Of a stretch of DNA of 41,326 bases, positions 1 through 7,513 are shown piece by piece (the first letter of the stretch is position 1; each line of letters opens with the position of its first letter). Source of the stretch: Hankyongella sp964404985 (GTDB lineage: Bacteria > Pseudomonadota > Alphaproteobacteria > Sphingomonadales > Sphingomonadaceae); NCBI GenBank assembly GCA_964404985.1, contig CAYOMD010000025.1:1-41326 (forward strand). The letters are read 5' to 3'. The notes beneath the pieces are model-generated. The model saw nothing but the letters and a program-made list of their open reading frames with translations, was not told the origin of the DNA and made no database searches. Both the position numbers and the translations under genes were made by a program.

Positions 1-1
1 G

Positions 2-1081
2 AACCAGCTGCTGGTCGAGATGGACGGCTTCGAGGCCAACGAGGGCATCATCATCGTCGCCGCCACCAACCGGCCAGACGTGCTGGACCCCGCGCTGCTG
101 CGCCCGGGCCGGTTCGACCGCCAGATCGTGGTGCCGCGCCCGGATATCGTCGGCCGCGAGAAGATCCTCGGTGTGCACATGCGCAAAGTGCCGCTGGCCC
201 CGGACGTGCAGTCCAAGACCATCGCACGCGGCACGCCGGGCTTCTCGGGTGCCGACCTTGCCAACCTGGTGAACGAGGCCGCCCTTCTGGCAGCACGGCG
301 CGGCAAGCGCCTGGTCTCCATGCAGGAGTTCGAGGACGCCAAGGACAAGGTGATGATGGGCACCGAGCGCCGCTCGATGGTCATGTCCGACGATGAAAAG
401 CGCATGACCGCCTTTCACGAGGCCGGCCATGCCCTTGTCGCCCTGAAGGAACCGGCCTCCGACCCGATCCACAAGGCGACGATCATCCCGCGCGGTCGTG
501 CGCTGGGCATGGTGATGCGCCTGCCGGAGCGGGACAGCTATTCCTACCACCGGGACAAGATGTACGCGAACCTCTCGGTCTCCATGGGGGGTCGGGTCGC
601 AGAAGAAGTGATCTTCGGCTACGACAAGGTCAGCTCCGGCGCTTCGGGCGACATCCAGTATGCCACCCAGCTCGCCAAGACCATGGTCACCCAGTGGGGC
701 ATGTCTGATCTGCTCGGGCCGCTGCAATACACCGAAAACCAGGAGGAAGTGTTCCTCGGCCACTCGGTCTCGCGCCAGCAGAACGTCTCGGAGGAGACGG
801 CACGCCAGATCGACGCCGAGGTCAAGCGCATCGTCATGGAGTCCTATGAGCGCGCGCGCAGAATTATCGACGAGAACCGCGACGGCCTCAACCGTATTGC
901 CGAGAACCTGCTGGAGTTCGAGACCCTGACCGGCGACGAAATCCGCACCTTGCTCGATGGCGGCACGATCGAGCGGCCGGAAATCGCCGATGTCCCGCCT
1001 GCTCCGCCCACGGGCGGGCTGGGCGTGGTGCCCAAGACCGGCAAGCGCCCCGGCGGTCTGAACCCCGCGCCGCAAGCCTGA
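2..1081 (+). CDS. ftsH: ATP-dependent zinc metalloprotease FtsH, C-terminal part (5' end outside window)
   Basis: FtsH is a hexameric, membrane-anchored AAA+ protease that extracts and degrades membrane and regulatory proteins. The reading frame is already open at base 2 and enters in the AAA module. The second region of homology is visible (ATNRPDVLDPALLRPGRFDRQ), followed by the AAA lid. The zinc-protease domain carries HEAGH near base 418, and the tail is Pro/Gly-rich. The N-terminal membrane segments, Walker A and Walker B lie upstream of the window, so about the last 359 residues are present. folP follows 20 bp downstream on the same strand, the usual alphaproteobacterial order. Its regulators HflK and HflC are encoded 10 kb away. 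The family assignment is certain. Confidence 0.97.
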   Translation, partial: NQLLVEMDGFEANEGIIIVAATNRPDVLDPALLRPGRFDRQIVVPRPDIVGREKILGVHMRKVPLAPDVQSKTIARGTPGFSGADLANLVNEAALLAARRGKRLVSMQEFEDAKDKVMMGTERRSMVMSDDEKRMTAFHEAGHALVALKEPASDPIHKATIIPRGRALGMVMRLPERDSYSYHRDKMYANLSVSMGGRVAEEVIFGYDKVSSGASGDIQYATQLAKTMVTQWGMSDLLGPLQYTENQEEVFLGHSVSRQQNVSEETARQIDAEVKRIVMESYERARRIIDENRDGLNRIAENLLEFETLTGDEIRTLLDGGTIERPEIADVPPAPPTGGLGVVPKTGKRPGGLNPAPQA

Positions 1082-1101
1082 CCGCCTGACACCGGCCGGC
1101 C

Positions 1102-2244
1102 ATGCGCGATATCGATCATAGCCCGGCAGCCTTTGCGCGGCTGCCGCAGGAGGCACAAATCTACCTGCGGCCGACCGGGTTCGTCGATGGACCGCTGGCA
1201 GACCCGAACGCCTGCCGGAGGCTGGCCGGTGGTACGGTCTGGTTCTCGGCTGTTCATGCTGTCGCAAGAACGCTCGCTGGGCGCATCGCAAGTTGCCTGG
1301 TGCCGGTACCCGGCGTTGCTGCCTTCCTTGAGGCATTGCCGGAACTGCAGCGCCTGCGGGCCCTCGACCAGTGGCGGCACCTGACCGCCGCGCGCGCGAC
1401 GATGCCTCTGCCGCGCGATACCCGCACCCTGCGCTTCGACCAGCCCATGGTCATGGGCATCCTCAACATGACGCCGGACAGCTTCTCGGACGGTGGTCGC
1501 CTCTCAGACCCCGAGGCTGCGGCCGAGGCGGCCTGGCGCATGGCGGAGGCCGGAGCAGCGCTGGTCGATATCGGCGGCGAGTCGACGAGGCCGGGCGCCA
1601 AGCCGGTATGGGAGCAGGACGAGATCGCCCGGGTTGTCCCGGTGCTGGAGCGGTTGCAGGGCCTCTCCGCCGGGCTGTCGCTGGACACCCGCAAGGCCGC
1701 TGTCATGCGCGCCGGGCTGGCGGCTGGTATCGACATTCTCAACGATGTCTCTGCGCTGAGCTGGGACCCGGAGAGCCTGCCAGTGGCGGCGGCAAGCCCC
1801 TGCCCGGTCGTGCTGATGCATGCGCAAGGCTCGCCAGAGACCATGCAGGATGCCCCGGCTTACGCTGACGCGCTGCTCGATGTGTATGACGCGCTGGAGG
1901 CCAGAGTGCAGGCCTGTGAAGCAGCAGGTCTAGCGCGCTCCCGGCTGATCCTTGACCCCGGCATCGGCTTTGGCAAGGCACTGCGCCACAATCTCGATGT
2001 GCTGAACGGCCTCAGCCTGTTCCATGCCCTCGGGTGCCCGCTGCTGGTGGGCGTCAGCCGCAAGCGCTTCATCGCTGCCCTTGGCCGGGAGGAGCCGGTC
2101 GACCAGCGCCTGCCCGGTACGCTGGCGGCTATAACTCACTGTCTGGCGCAGGGCGTGCAGATCGTGCGCGTGCATGATGTGGCAGAGACCGTGCAGGCCG
2201 TCCGCGTCTGGCAGGGCCTGCGCGATGGTGCGCTGACGGTGTAG
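1102..2244 (+). CDS. folP: Dihydropteroate synthase FolP with N-terminal extension
   Basis: FolP condenses 6-hydroxymethyl-7,8-dihydropterin pyrophosphate with p-aminobenzoate in folate synthesis and is the sulfonamide target. The TIM-barrel signature GILNMTPDSFSDGG is at residues 119-132, followed by DIGGESTRPGA, the NDVSAL region, DPGIGFGK and GVSRKRF near the C terminus. At 380 residues it is about 100 longer than the E. coli enzyme; the excess lies before the first barrel strand, and such extensions occur in alphaproteobacteria. It starts 20 bp after ftsH and is probably cotranscribed with it. In many relatives glmM comes next, but here the downstream position holds a toxin-antitoxin pair and a tRNA. 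Confidence 0.96.
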   Translation: MRDIDHSPAAFARLPQEAQIYLRPTGFVDGPLADPNACRRLAGGTVWFSAVHAVARTLAGRIASCLVPVPGVAAFLEALPELQRLRALDQWRHLTAARATMPLPRDTRTLRFDQPMVMGILNMTPDSFSDGGRLSDPEAAAEAAWRMAEAGAALVDIGGESTRPGAKPVWEQDEIARVVPVLERLQGLSAGLSLDTRKAAVMRAGLAAGIDILNDVSALSWDPESLPVAAASPCPVVLMHAQGSPETMQDAPAYADALLDVYDALEARVQACEAAGLARSRLILDPGIGFGKALRHNLDVLNGLSLFHALGCPLLVGVSRKRFIAALGREEPVDQRLPGTLAAITHCLAQGVQIVRVHDVAETVQAVRVWQGLRDGALTV

Positions 2245-2344
2245 CCTGACCAAAGTACGCATAATCTGAGCTCGAGATTGAGCGGCCCACAAGTCTCTCC
2301 AACGCGCCATAAGCGAATTTCCTAGCAACCCGCCTCGAATGTAT

Positions 2345-2369
2345 GGCGTCACTTGACGCCGAACGTTCG
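2345..2369. promoter_or_regulatory. Paired palindromes upstream of higBA, candidate operator
   Basis: GGCGTC-ACTT-GACGCC (2345-2360) abuts the perfect 10-bp palindrome CGAACGTTCG (2360-2369), ending 17 bp before the higB start. Antitoxins of this family repress their own promoters by binding palindromes in this position. Binding here is inferred from position and symmetry. Confidence 0.5.
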
Positions 2370-2386
2370 AGCTGATAAGAAATGCC

Positions 2387-2677
2387 ATGAAGATCAGGAA
2401 CGTGATCCACAAAGGGTTGCGGCGCTTCATCGAAGATGATGACGCCAGCGGGTTGCAGCCTGCTGTTGTCGTGAAGGTTCAGCGAATTGTTTCCTTCCTC
2501 CAGGACATGGAGGCTGAGGACGAACTCCGCACTGTGTCGAGCTGGAAAGCGCACATCTTGACCGGCAACCGCAAGGGAACCTGGAGTCTGTTCGTCACGC
2601 GAAACTGGCGGATGACGTTCCGGATCGACCGCGACGAGATCGAGATCATCGACCTGAACTATGAAGAATATCACTAG
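2387..2677 (+). CDS. higB: HigB-type mRNA interferase toxin (RelE/ParE superfamily)
   Basis: This 96-residue protein resembles the plasmid-maintenance killer/HigB branch of the RelE fold: a compact basic domain ending with RNWRMTFRIDRDEIEIIDLNYEEYH, where the family places its conserved C-terminal strand. HigB toxins cleave mRNA on the ribosome. The toxin gene precedes the antitoxin gene by 9 bp, the characteristic hig order. Its ribosome-binding site is weak compared with the strong AGGAGG before the antitoxin, consistent with antitoxin excess. Full length with no frame damage. Activity has to be inferred. Confidence 0.88.
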   Translation: MKIRNVIHKGLRRFIEDDDASGLQPAVVVKVQRIVSFLQDMEAEDELRTVSSWKAHILTGNRKGTWSLFVTRNWRMTFRIDRDEIEIIDLNYEEYH

Positions 2678-2686
2678 GAGGAGGCT

Positions 2687-2998
2687 ATGAGCGCTATCGC
2701 AGGCATTCGCATGAAGACCCCGGCTCATCCGGGCGGCTTTGTGAAGTCCGAGATCATCGAGCCGCTGGGCCTGTCGGTGACGGCTGCGGCGCAGGTGCTG
2801 GGCGTCACCCGCGCGACGCTCTCGACCTTGCTGAATGAGCATTCGCAACTTTCACCGGAAATGGCGCTGCGGATCGAAAAGGCGTTCGGCGTGTCGATGG
2901 ACACTTTGATGCGCATGCAAAACAGTTACGATATCGCCCAGACGCGCAAGCGCGAGGGGGAGATCAAGGTTGTTCGTTACGAGGGCTTACCCGGCTAA
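2687..2998 (+). CDS. higA: HigA-type antitoxin, XRE family transcriptional regulator
   Basis: This 103-residue protein contains one helix-turn-helix of the HigA/XRE type: the stretch LSVTAAAQVLGVTRATLSTLLN is followed by SPEMALRIEKAFGVSMDTLMRMQNSYD, the usual HigA hallmark. It should neutralise the adjacent HigB and repress the operon. A strong AGGAGG lies just before its ATG, right after the higB stop. The pair sits between folP and tRNA-Glu, a place where relatives often have glmM, which suggests an inserted accessory module. Confidence 0.92.
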   Translation: MSAIAGIRMKTPAHPGGFVKSEIIEPLGLSVTAAAQVLGVTRATLSTLLNEHSQLSPEMALRIEKAFGVSMDTLMRMQNSYDIAQTRKREGEIKVVRYEGLPG

Positions 2999-3063
2999 GG
3001 CTCAAGGCACTCTGCTCAGACATGCGGGTTGTCACGCGCGACGCGCCGGAAATAACAGCAGCG

Positions 3064-3139
3064 TGGTGACCCCTACGGGACTCGAACCCGTGTTTTCGCC
3101 GTGAAAGGGCGACGTCCTAGACCGCTAGACGAAGGGGCC
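3064..3139 (-). tRNA. tRNA-Glu (anticodon TTC)
   Basis: Read on the minus strand, the 7-bp acceptor stem is GGCCCCT with AGGGGTC (one G-U pair), the anticodon loop is CTTTCAC (anticodon TTC), the T arm carries GGTTCGAGTCC, the discriminator is A and CCA is encoded (plus-strand TGG at 3064-3066). It lies 72 bp after recJ and has its own promoter. Confidence 0.97.
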
Positions 3140-3154
3140 GTCGCGGAAGAGGCG

Positions 3155-3183
3155 CGTTTAGCGATGCGCTCTGCCGAGGTCAA
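3155..3183 (-). promoter_or_regulatory. Sigma-70-type promoter of tRNA-Glu
   Basis: On the minus strand TTGACC (3178-3183) is separated by exactly 17 bp from TAAACG (3155-3160), whose end is 15 bp from the tRNA 5' end. The tRNA-His gene has the same arrangement (TTGACG-N17-TAAACG), which supports both. Confidence 0.7.
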
Positions 3184-3211
3184 CAGGAAATGCCGAGGAT
3201 GCGTGGTTGCG

Positions 3212-4984
3212 TCAAGCGTTGAGCGCTGCATCCTCGATATGCAGTTCCGCCATCGGCCCGCCGGACCAGTCGTCCTGCGCCAGACGCCCGGCAAGGTACA
3301 CAGTCTGGCCGCGCGCGGACAGCAGAGTCGCGCCCAGCACCGTGTTGGCCTGCCGGAATGCCATGGCCTTCAGTCGCGCGCCGTCCGTCCCCTGCACGAT
3401 CAACCGCAGATGGTCTGCACCGACAATATCAACTTTCACAACCCGCACCGGCCCGAGCGCAACGCGCGGACTCGGCCAGCCGGCACCATAAGGCCCTGCG
3501 GCCTCTAGCGCCTCTGCCAGTTCGGCGGTGGCCCCGCCGGGGGCGAGGGCAATATCGATCGCCAGCGCGCGCTCAAGGCTGGCGCGCGCAACTGCCGCCG
3601 CCAGCGTCGATTGCAGGAACTCGGTCAGGGCGTCGAGCTTGTCGGCAGCAACCGTCAAGCCAGCTGCCATGGCGTGGCCGCCGCCGGCTATCAGCAGGCC
3701 CTGATCGCGGGCGCTGAGGATCGCCGCCCCCAGGTCGACCCCGGCGATCGAGCGCCCTGAGCCCTTGCCGACGCCGCCATCCAGCCCGATGACAAGCGCC
3801 GGGCGGTCGTGGCGCTCCTTCAGGCGCGCGGCGACAATGCCCAGCACACCCGGATGCCAGCCCTCACCTGCCGCGACCACCACCGGACGGTCACCCTGCG
3901 GCTGGCGAAGCGCTTGCTCGAGAACGTCGGCCTCGATGGCCTTGCGCTCCTCGTTCAGGGCGTCCAGCGTGCGCGCAATGCTGGCCGCTGTTGCCGGGTC
4001 CGTCGTGGTGAGCAGCCGCACGCCAAGGTCCGACTGGCCGACCCGCCCGCCCGCGTTGATGCGCGGCCCGAGATGAAAGCCGAGGTCGCCGGCGCGCGGC
4101 GCACGATCCGGGGTCGAGACATCGATAAGGGCAGACAGGCCGGTATTGCCGCGCCGGGCCATCAGCTTCAGGCCTTGGGTCACGAAGGCGCGGTTGAGGC
4201 CCCTGAGCGGCGCCACATCGGCAACCGTGCCGAGCGCCACCAGATCCAGCAGCTCCAGCAGGTTCGGCTCCTGGCGGGCGGCGTAGTGGCCGCGCTGGCG
4301 CAGCAGCCGGTTGGCCGCCACCGCCAGCAGGAAGGCCATGCCGACCGCCGCCAGATGGCCATGGGCGGCTGCTTGCGGGTCTTCGTCCAGCCGGTTGGGG
4401 TTGACGACGGCGAGTGCAGGCGGCAGCGCCCAGCCAGCCTTGTGATGGTCAACCACGATCACCGGCAACCCGGCAGCCTGCGCCCGCTCCAGCGCCTCGA
4501 ACGCCTGGGTGCCACAATCCACCGTGATGACCAGTTCCGCGCCTGCACGCGCGAGATTTTCCAGCGCCGCCCCGCTCGGGCCATAGCCCTCCAGCAGCCG
4601 GTCCGGGATGTAGGCGCTGGCGACACCACCGACCTGCCCGATGAACCGCAGCAGCAGCGCCGCCGAGGTGGCACCGTCGACGTCATAGTCCCCGAACACC
4701 ACGATGTTGCGACCGGCCTGGATAGCGTCAACAAGGTGACACGCCGCGCATTCCATATCCTTGAAGATGGAGGGGTCCGGCATCCAGTCGCGGATGGTCG
4801 GCTGTAGCAGCGTATCGGCACGCTCGAGATCGGGCGCACGCGCGGCCAGAACGCGCGCGACGCTCTCCTCCAGCCCGTAGGCCTGCGCGAGGTGCAGCGC
4901 GCGTGCCGGGTCCGCCAGCCGCCAGCGCCACGCCAGTCCGGTCACCGACTGGCGGACATCGAAGACCGCCGTCGCGGTGGCCAC
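3212..4984 (-). CDS. recJ: Single-stranded-DNA-specific exonuclease RecJ
   Basis: RecJ is a 5'-3' single-strand DNA exonuclease of the DHH superfamily used in recombination and mismatch repair. The protein has 590 residues, normal for the family. Motifs in order: FGDYDVDGATSAALL (motif I), TVDCGTQ, VVDHHKAGW (the DHH motif), VNPNRLDED, AAVGMAFL, the DHHA1 part with KGSGRSIAGVDLGAAI and GGGHAMAAGL, and a C-terminal OB-type region. It starts with GTG directly after the glpX stop codon with no gap, so hom-glpX-recJ looks like one operon. Confidence 0.96.
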   Translation of the reverse strand: MATATAVFDVRQSVTGLAWRWRLADPARALHLAQAYGLEESVARVLAARAPDLERADTLLQPTIRDWMPDPSIFKDMECAACHLVDAIQAGRNIVVFGDYDVDGATSAALLLRFIGQVGGVASAYIPDRLLEGYGPSGAALENLARAGAELVITVDCGTQAFEALERAQAAGLPVIVVDHHKAGWALPPALAVVNPNRLDEDPQAAAHGHLAAVGMAFLLAVAANRLLRQRGHYAARQEPNLLELLDLVALGTVADVAPLRGLNRAFVTQGLKLMARRGNTGLSALIDVSTPDRAPRAGDLGFHLGPRINAGGRVGQSDLGVRLLTTTDPATAASIARTLDALNEERKAIEADVLEQALRQPQGDRPVVVAAGEGWHPGVLGIVAARLKERHDRPALVIGLDGGVGKGSGRSIAGVDLGAAILSARDQGLLIAGGGHAMAAGLTVAADKLDALTEFLQSTLAAAVARASLERALAIDIALAPGGATAELAEALEAAGPYGAGWPSPRVALGPVRVVKVDIVGADHLRLIVQGTDGARLKAMAFRQANTVLGATLLSARGQTVYLAGRLAQDDWSGGPMAELHIEDAALNA

Positions 4985-5980
4985 TTAAAGCTGCTTGCGC
5001 CGGTGCTCGCCGGATACCCGGCGCACCGTGCCGGAGGATGCCCGCATCACAATCGACTCGGTGGTGAACCAGCCGCCCGGGCGGCGCTTGACGCCTTCCA
5101 GCAGCGCCCCGTCCGTCACGCCGGTCGCGGCAAAGATGCAGTCCCCCGAGGCCAGGTCGGTCAGGCTGTACTTACGGTTCAGGTCGGTGATGCCGGCGCG
5201 GCGCGCGCGCTCGCGCTCGCCATCGTTGCGGAAAATGAGCCGGCCCTGCATCTGCCCGCCGATGCAGCGCAGGGCAGCGGCAGCCAGCACGCCCTCCGGC
5301 GCACCGCCCTGCCCCATGTACATGTCGATGCCGGTTTCGTGCGGGTCAGTGACGGCAATCACGCCTGCCACATCACCATCCGGGATCAGCTTGATGCCGC
5401 ACCCGATGGCGCGCAGCTCCGTGATCAGCGCCTCGTGGCGCGGGCGGTCGAGCACGCACACCATGACATCGGCCGGGGCCACACCCTTGGCCTCGGCATA
5501 GGCCTTCACATTGGCAGCGGGGCCGAGATCGAGATCGACTAAGCCATCCGCATAGCCAGGGCCGATGGCCAGCTTGTCCATATAGGTGTCCGGCGCGTGC
5601 AGCAGGCCACCATGCTCGGCAATGGCCAGCACCGCGAGTGCGTTCGCCCCGGCCTTGGCGGTGATGGTGGTGCCCTCCAGCGGGTCCAGCGCGATATCGA
5701 TCTTCGGGCCCTGGCCGGAGCCGACTTTCTCGCCGATGAACAGCATGGGGGCCTCATCGCGCTCGCCCTCGCCGATCACGACCGTGCCGTCGAAATCCAG
5801 CTTGTTGAGGGCCGCCCGCATGGCCTCGACGGCAGCGGCATCAGCGGCCTTCTCGTCGCCACGGCCGATCTGGCCGGCGGAGGCAATGGCGGCAGCCTCA
5901 GTCACCCGCACCATCTCGAGCACCAGAACCCGGTCCAGCAGGCTGGACGGCATGACGTGCGGCGGTCTTGTGATCGACAT
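4985..5980 (-). CDS. glpX: Class II fructose-1,6-bisphosphatase GlpX
   Basis: GlpX hydrolyses fructose 1,6-bisphosphate in gluconeogenesis. The 331-residue length and the motifs FDGTVVIGEGERDEAPML, DIALDPLEGT (metal-binding acidic residues) and GQGGAPEGVLAAAAL identify the GlpX family rather than class I FBP. The start lies 1 bp after the hom stop and the stop touches the recJ start. This hom-glpX-recJ order is frequent in alphaproteobacteria. Confidence 0.97.
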   Translation of the reverse strand: MSITRPPHVMPSSLLDRVLVLEMVRVTEAAAIASAGQIGRGDEKAADAAAVEAMRAALNKLDFDGTVVIGEGERDEAPMLFIGEKVGSGQGPKIDIALDPLEGTTITAKAGANALAVLAIAEHGGLLHAPDTYMDKLAIGPGYADGLVDLDLGPAANVKAYAEAKGVAPADVMVCVLDRPRHEALITELRAIGCGIKLIPDGDVAGVIAVTDPHETGIDMYMGQGGAPEGVLAAAALRCIGGQMQGRLIFRNDGERERARRAGITDLNRKYSLTDLASGDCIFAATGVTDGALLEGVKRRPGGWFTTESIVMRASSGTVRRVSGEHRRKQL

Positions 5981-5981
5981 A

Positions 5982-7274
5982 TCAGTTCTCCAGGATGGGC
6001 ATCATGAGAGGTTGGGCAAGCATGCTGCCCAGCCCGCGAATCTGGCTGAGCGCGCTGTGTGTCGCCTTGAGGGGGGTCTGGTGCGTGGTCAGCACGAAAT
6101 AGACGCCACCCTCCGGCGCTGCGCCACGCTGGATCACGCTTTCGACCGAGACCGCAAAATCGCGCAGGATGGCCGTGACCTCCGCCAGAACGCCGGGGCG
6201 ATCCGCGACCGTCAGGCGGATGTACACGCGCTCGGAGGGCGAAAGCGGGTCGGCAGGCTCCAGCGGCGTCAGCGCCGAGACCGGCATGGCTAGCGGCGGG
6301 CCGAACTCGCCGCGCGCGATGTCGATCAGGTCAGCGGCGACCGCTGAGGCCGTCGGCCCCTCGCCTGCACCCCGGCCCTCGAACAGCACCCGGCCAACGA
6401 AATTGCCTTCCGCCAGCACGGCGTTGGTCGAGTCCATCACATGAGCCAGCGGATGCGCCAGCGGTACCAGGCAGGGGTGGACACGCTGGAGCAGTTTGCC
6501 CTCGACGAGCCGCGCCGCACCGACCAGCTTGATCCGGTAGCCCAGAACACGCGCGTAGTCGATGTCCGCCGCCAGAATCTCGCGGATGCCAACCGTGGTG
6601 ACCGCTTCAAACTGCGGGCGCGCGCCGAACGCCAGGCTGGCGAGGATCGAGAGCTTGTGCGCCGCATCAATACCGTCGACGTCGAACGTCGGGTCGGCTT
6701 CTGCATAACCGAGCGCCTGCGCATCCGCCAGAACCCGGGCAAAGGGCGCGCCCTCGCGCTCCATGACGCTGAGGATATAGTTGGACGTGCCGTTGAGGAT
6801 GCCGGCGACCTGCGAAATCGCGTTGGCGGCCAGCCCCTCGCGCATGCCCTTGATGACCGGAATGCCGCCGGCCACCGCCGCCTCGAACTTCAGCGCGGCA
6901 TTCATGGACTCCGCCCGCTCGGCAAGCTCCATGGCGTGGTGGGCGATCATGGCCTTGTTGGCGGTCACGAACGACTTGCCGGCCCCCAGCGTCGCGCGTG
7001 CCAGCGCCAGCGCCGGACCGTCCGAGCCGCCGATCAGCTCGACAACGGCATCAACATCGGCGCGGGTTGCCAGGTCCGGTGCGTTGTCAACCCAGGCAAA
7101 ACCGCCAAGATCGATACCGCGCTCGCGGTGACGGTCCCGGGCACTGACCGCCGTGACCACGATCGGGCGGTTGGCCCGTGCCGCAATATGCGCCGCATTG
7201 GCCTGCAACAGCTTGATGACACCGGCACCGACTGTCCCCAGCCCTGCAATTCCGATCCTCAATGCGTCGCTCAT
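5982..7274 (-). CDS. hom: Homoserine dehydrogenase
   Basis: Hom reduces aspartate semialdehyde to homoserine on the way to threonine and methionine. Visible parts: N-terminal Rossmann motif GIAGLGTVGAGV, NKAMIAHH, GTSNYILSVME, the catalytic region with EADPTFDVDGIDAAHKL, and a C-terminal ACT domain (RLTVADRPGVLAEVTAIL), normally an amino-acid sensing module. I chose the ATG at 7274 (430 residues) because an AGGAGG lies just upstream; an in-frame ATG at 7307 would add 11 unconserved residues. First gene of the hom-glpX-recJ operon. The aminotransferase often found upstream of hom in relatives is about 21 kb away (28482-29693). Confidence 0.96.
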   Translation of the reverse strand: MSDALRIGIAGLGTVGAGVIKLLQANAAHIAARANRPIVVTAVSARDRHRERGIDLGGFAWVDNAPDLATRADVDAVVELIGGSDGPALALARATLGAGKSFVTANKAMIAHHAMELAERAESMNAALKFEAAVAGGIPVIKGMREGLAANAISQVAGILNGTSNYILSVMEREGAPFARVLADAQALGYAEADPTFDVDGIDAAHKLSILASLAFGARPQFEAVTTVGIREILAADIDYARVLGYRIKLVGAARLVEGKLLQRVHPCLVPLAHPLAHVMDSTNAVLAEGNFVGRVLFEGRGAGEGPTASAVAADLIDIARGEFGPPLAMPVSALTPLEPADPLSPSERVYIRLTVADRPGVLAEVTAILRDFAVSVESVIQRGAAPEGGVYFVLTTHQTPLKATHSALSQIRGLGSMLAQPLMMPILEN

Positions 7275-7370
7275 GCCGCCTCCTGTCGCCGGGTCTGGTA
7301 GCGGCACGCGAACGGCTTGGCTAGTGTTGACGCGCGATCACGCCCTTAGGCAGTGTCTCAGTGTTTAAGC

Positions 7371-7436
7371 CCGCTCGTGGTGAGCTCGGACAGAACCACG
7401 AGCCGTTCGCCCCTTCGACATGCTCAGGGTGAGCGG
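7371..7436 (-). repeat. 66-bp palindromic dispersed repeat, copy A
   Basis: The ends are CCGCTC and GAGCGG, and inside is a hairpin CTCGTGGT/ACCACGAG. On the minus strand it matches the elements at 26163-26228 and 28306-28371, all exactly 66 bp. A further inverted pair GTGTCTCA (7353-7360) and TGAGACAC (7450-7457) surrounds it. It lies between divergent hom and the MFS gene. Confidence 0.85.
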
Positions 7437-7513
7437 CTGGATTTCATAATGAGACACAACCTGCCCTTGACAGAAACTTGCGCACGTCGCGTTATCGCAA
7501 AAAAACAGGGCAC

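Noticed and set aside
3212..4980. Long open frames on the plus strand opposite recJ, glpX and hom
   Set aside because: Antisense shadows of G+C-rich genes; proteins are low-complexity and unlike known families, whereas the minus-strand products match known enzymes throughout.
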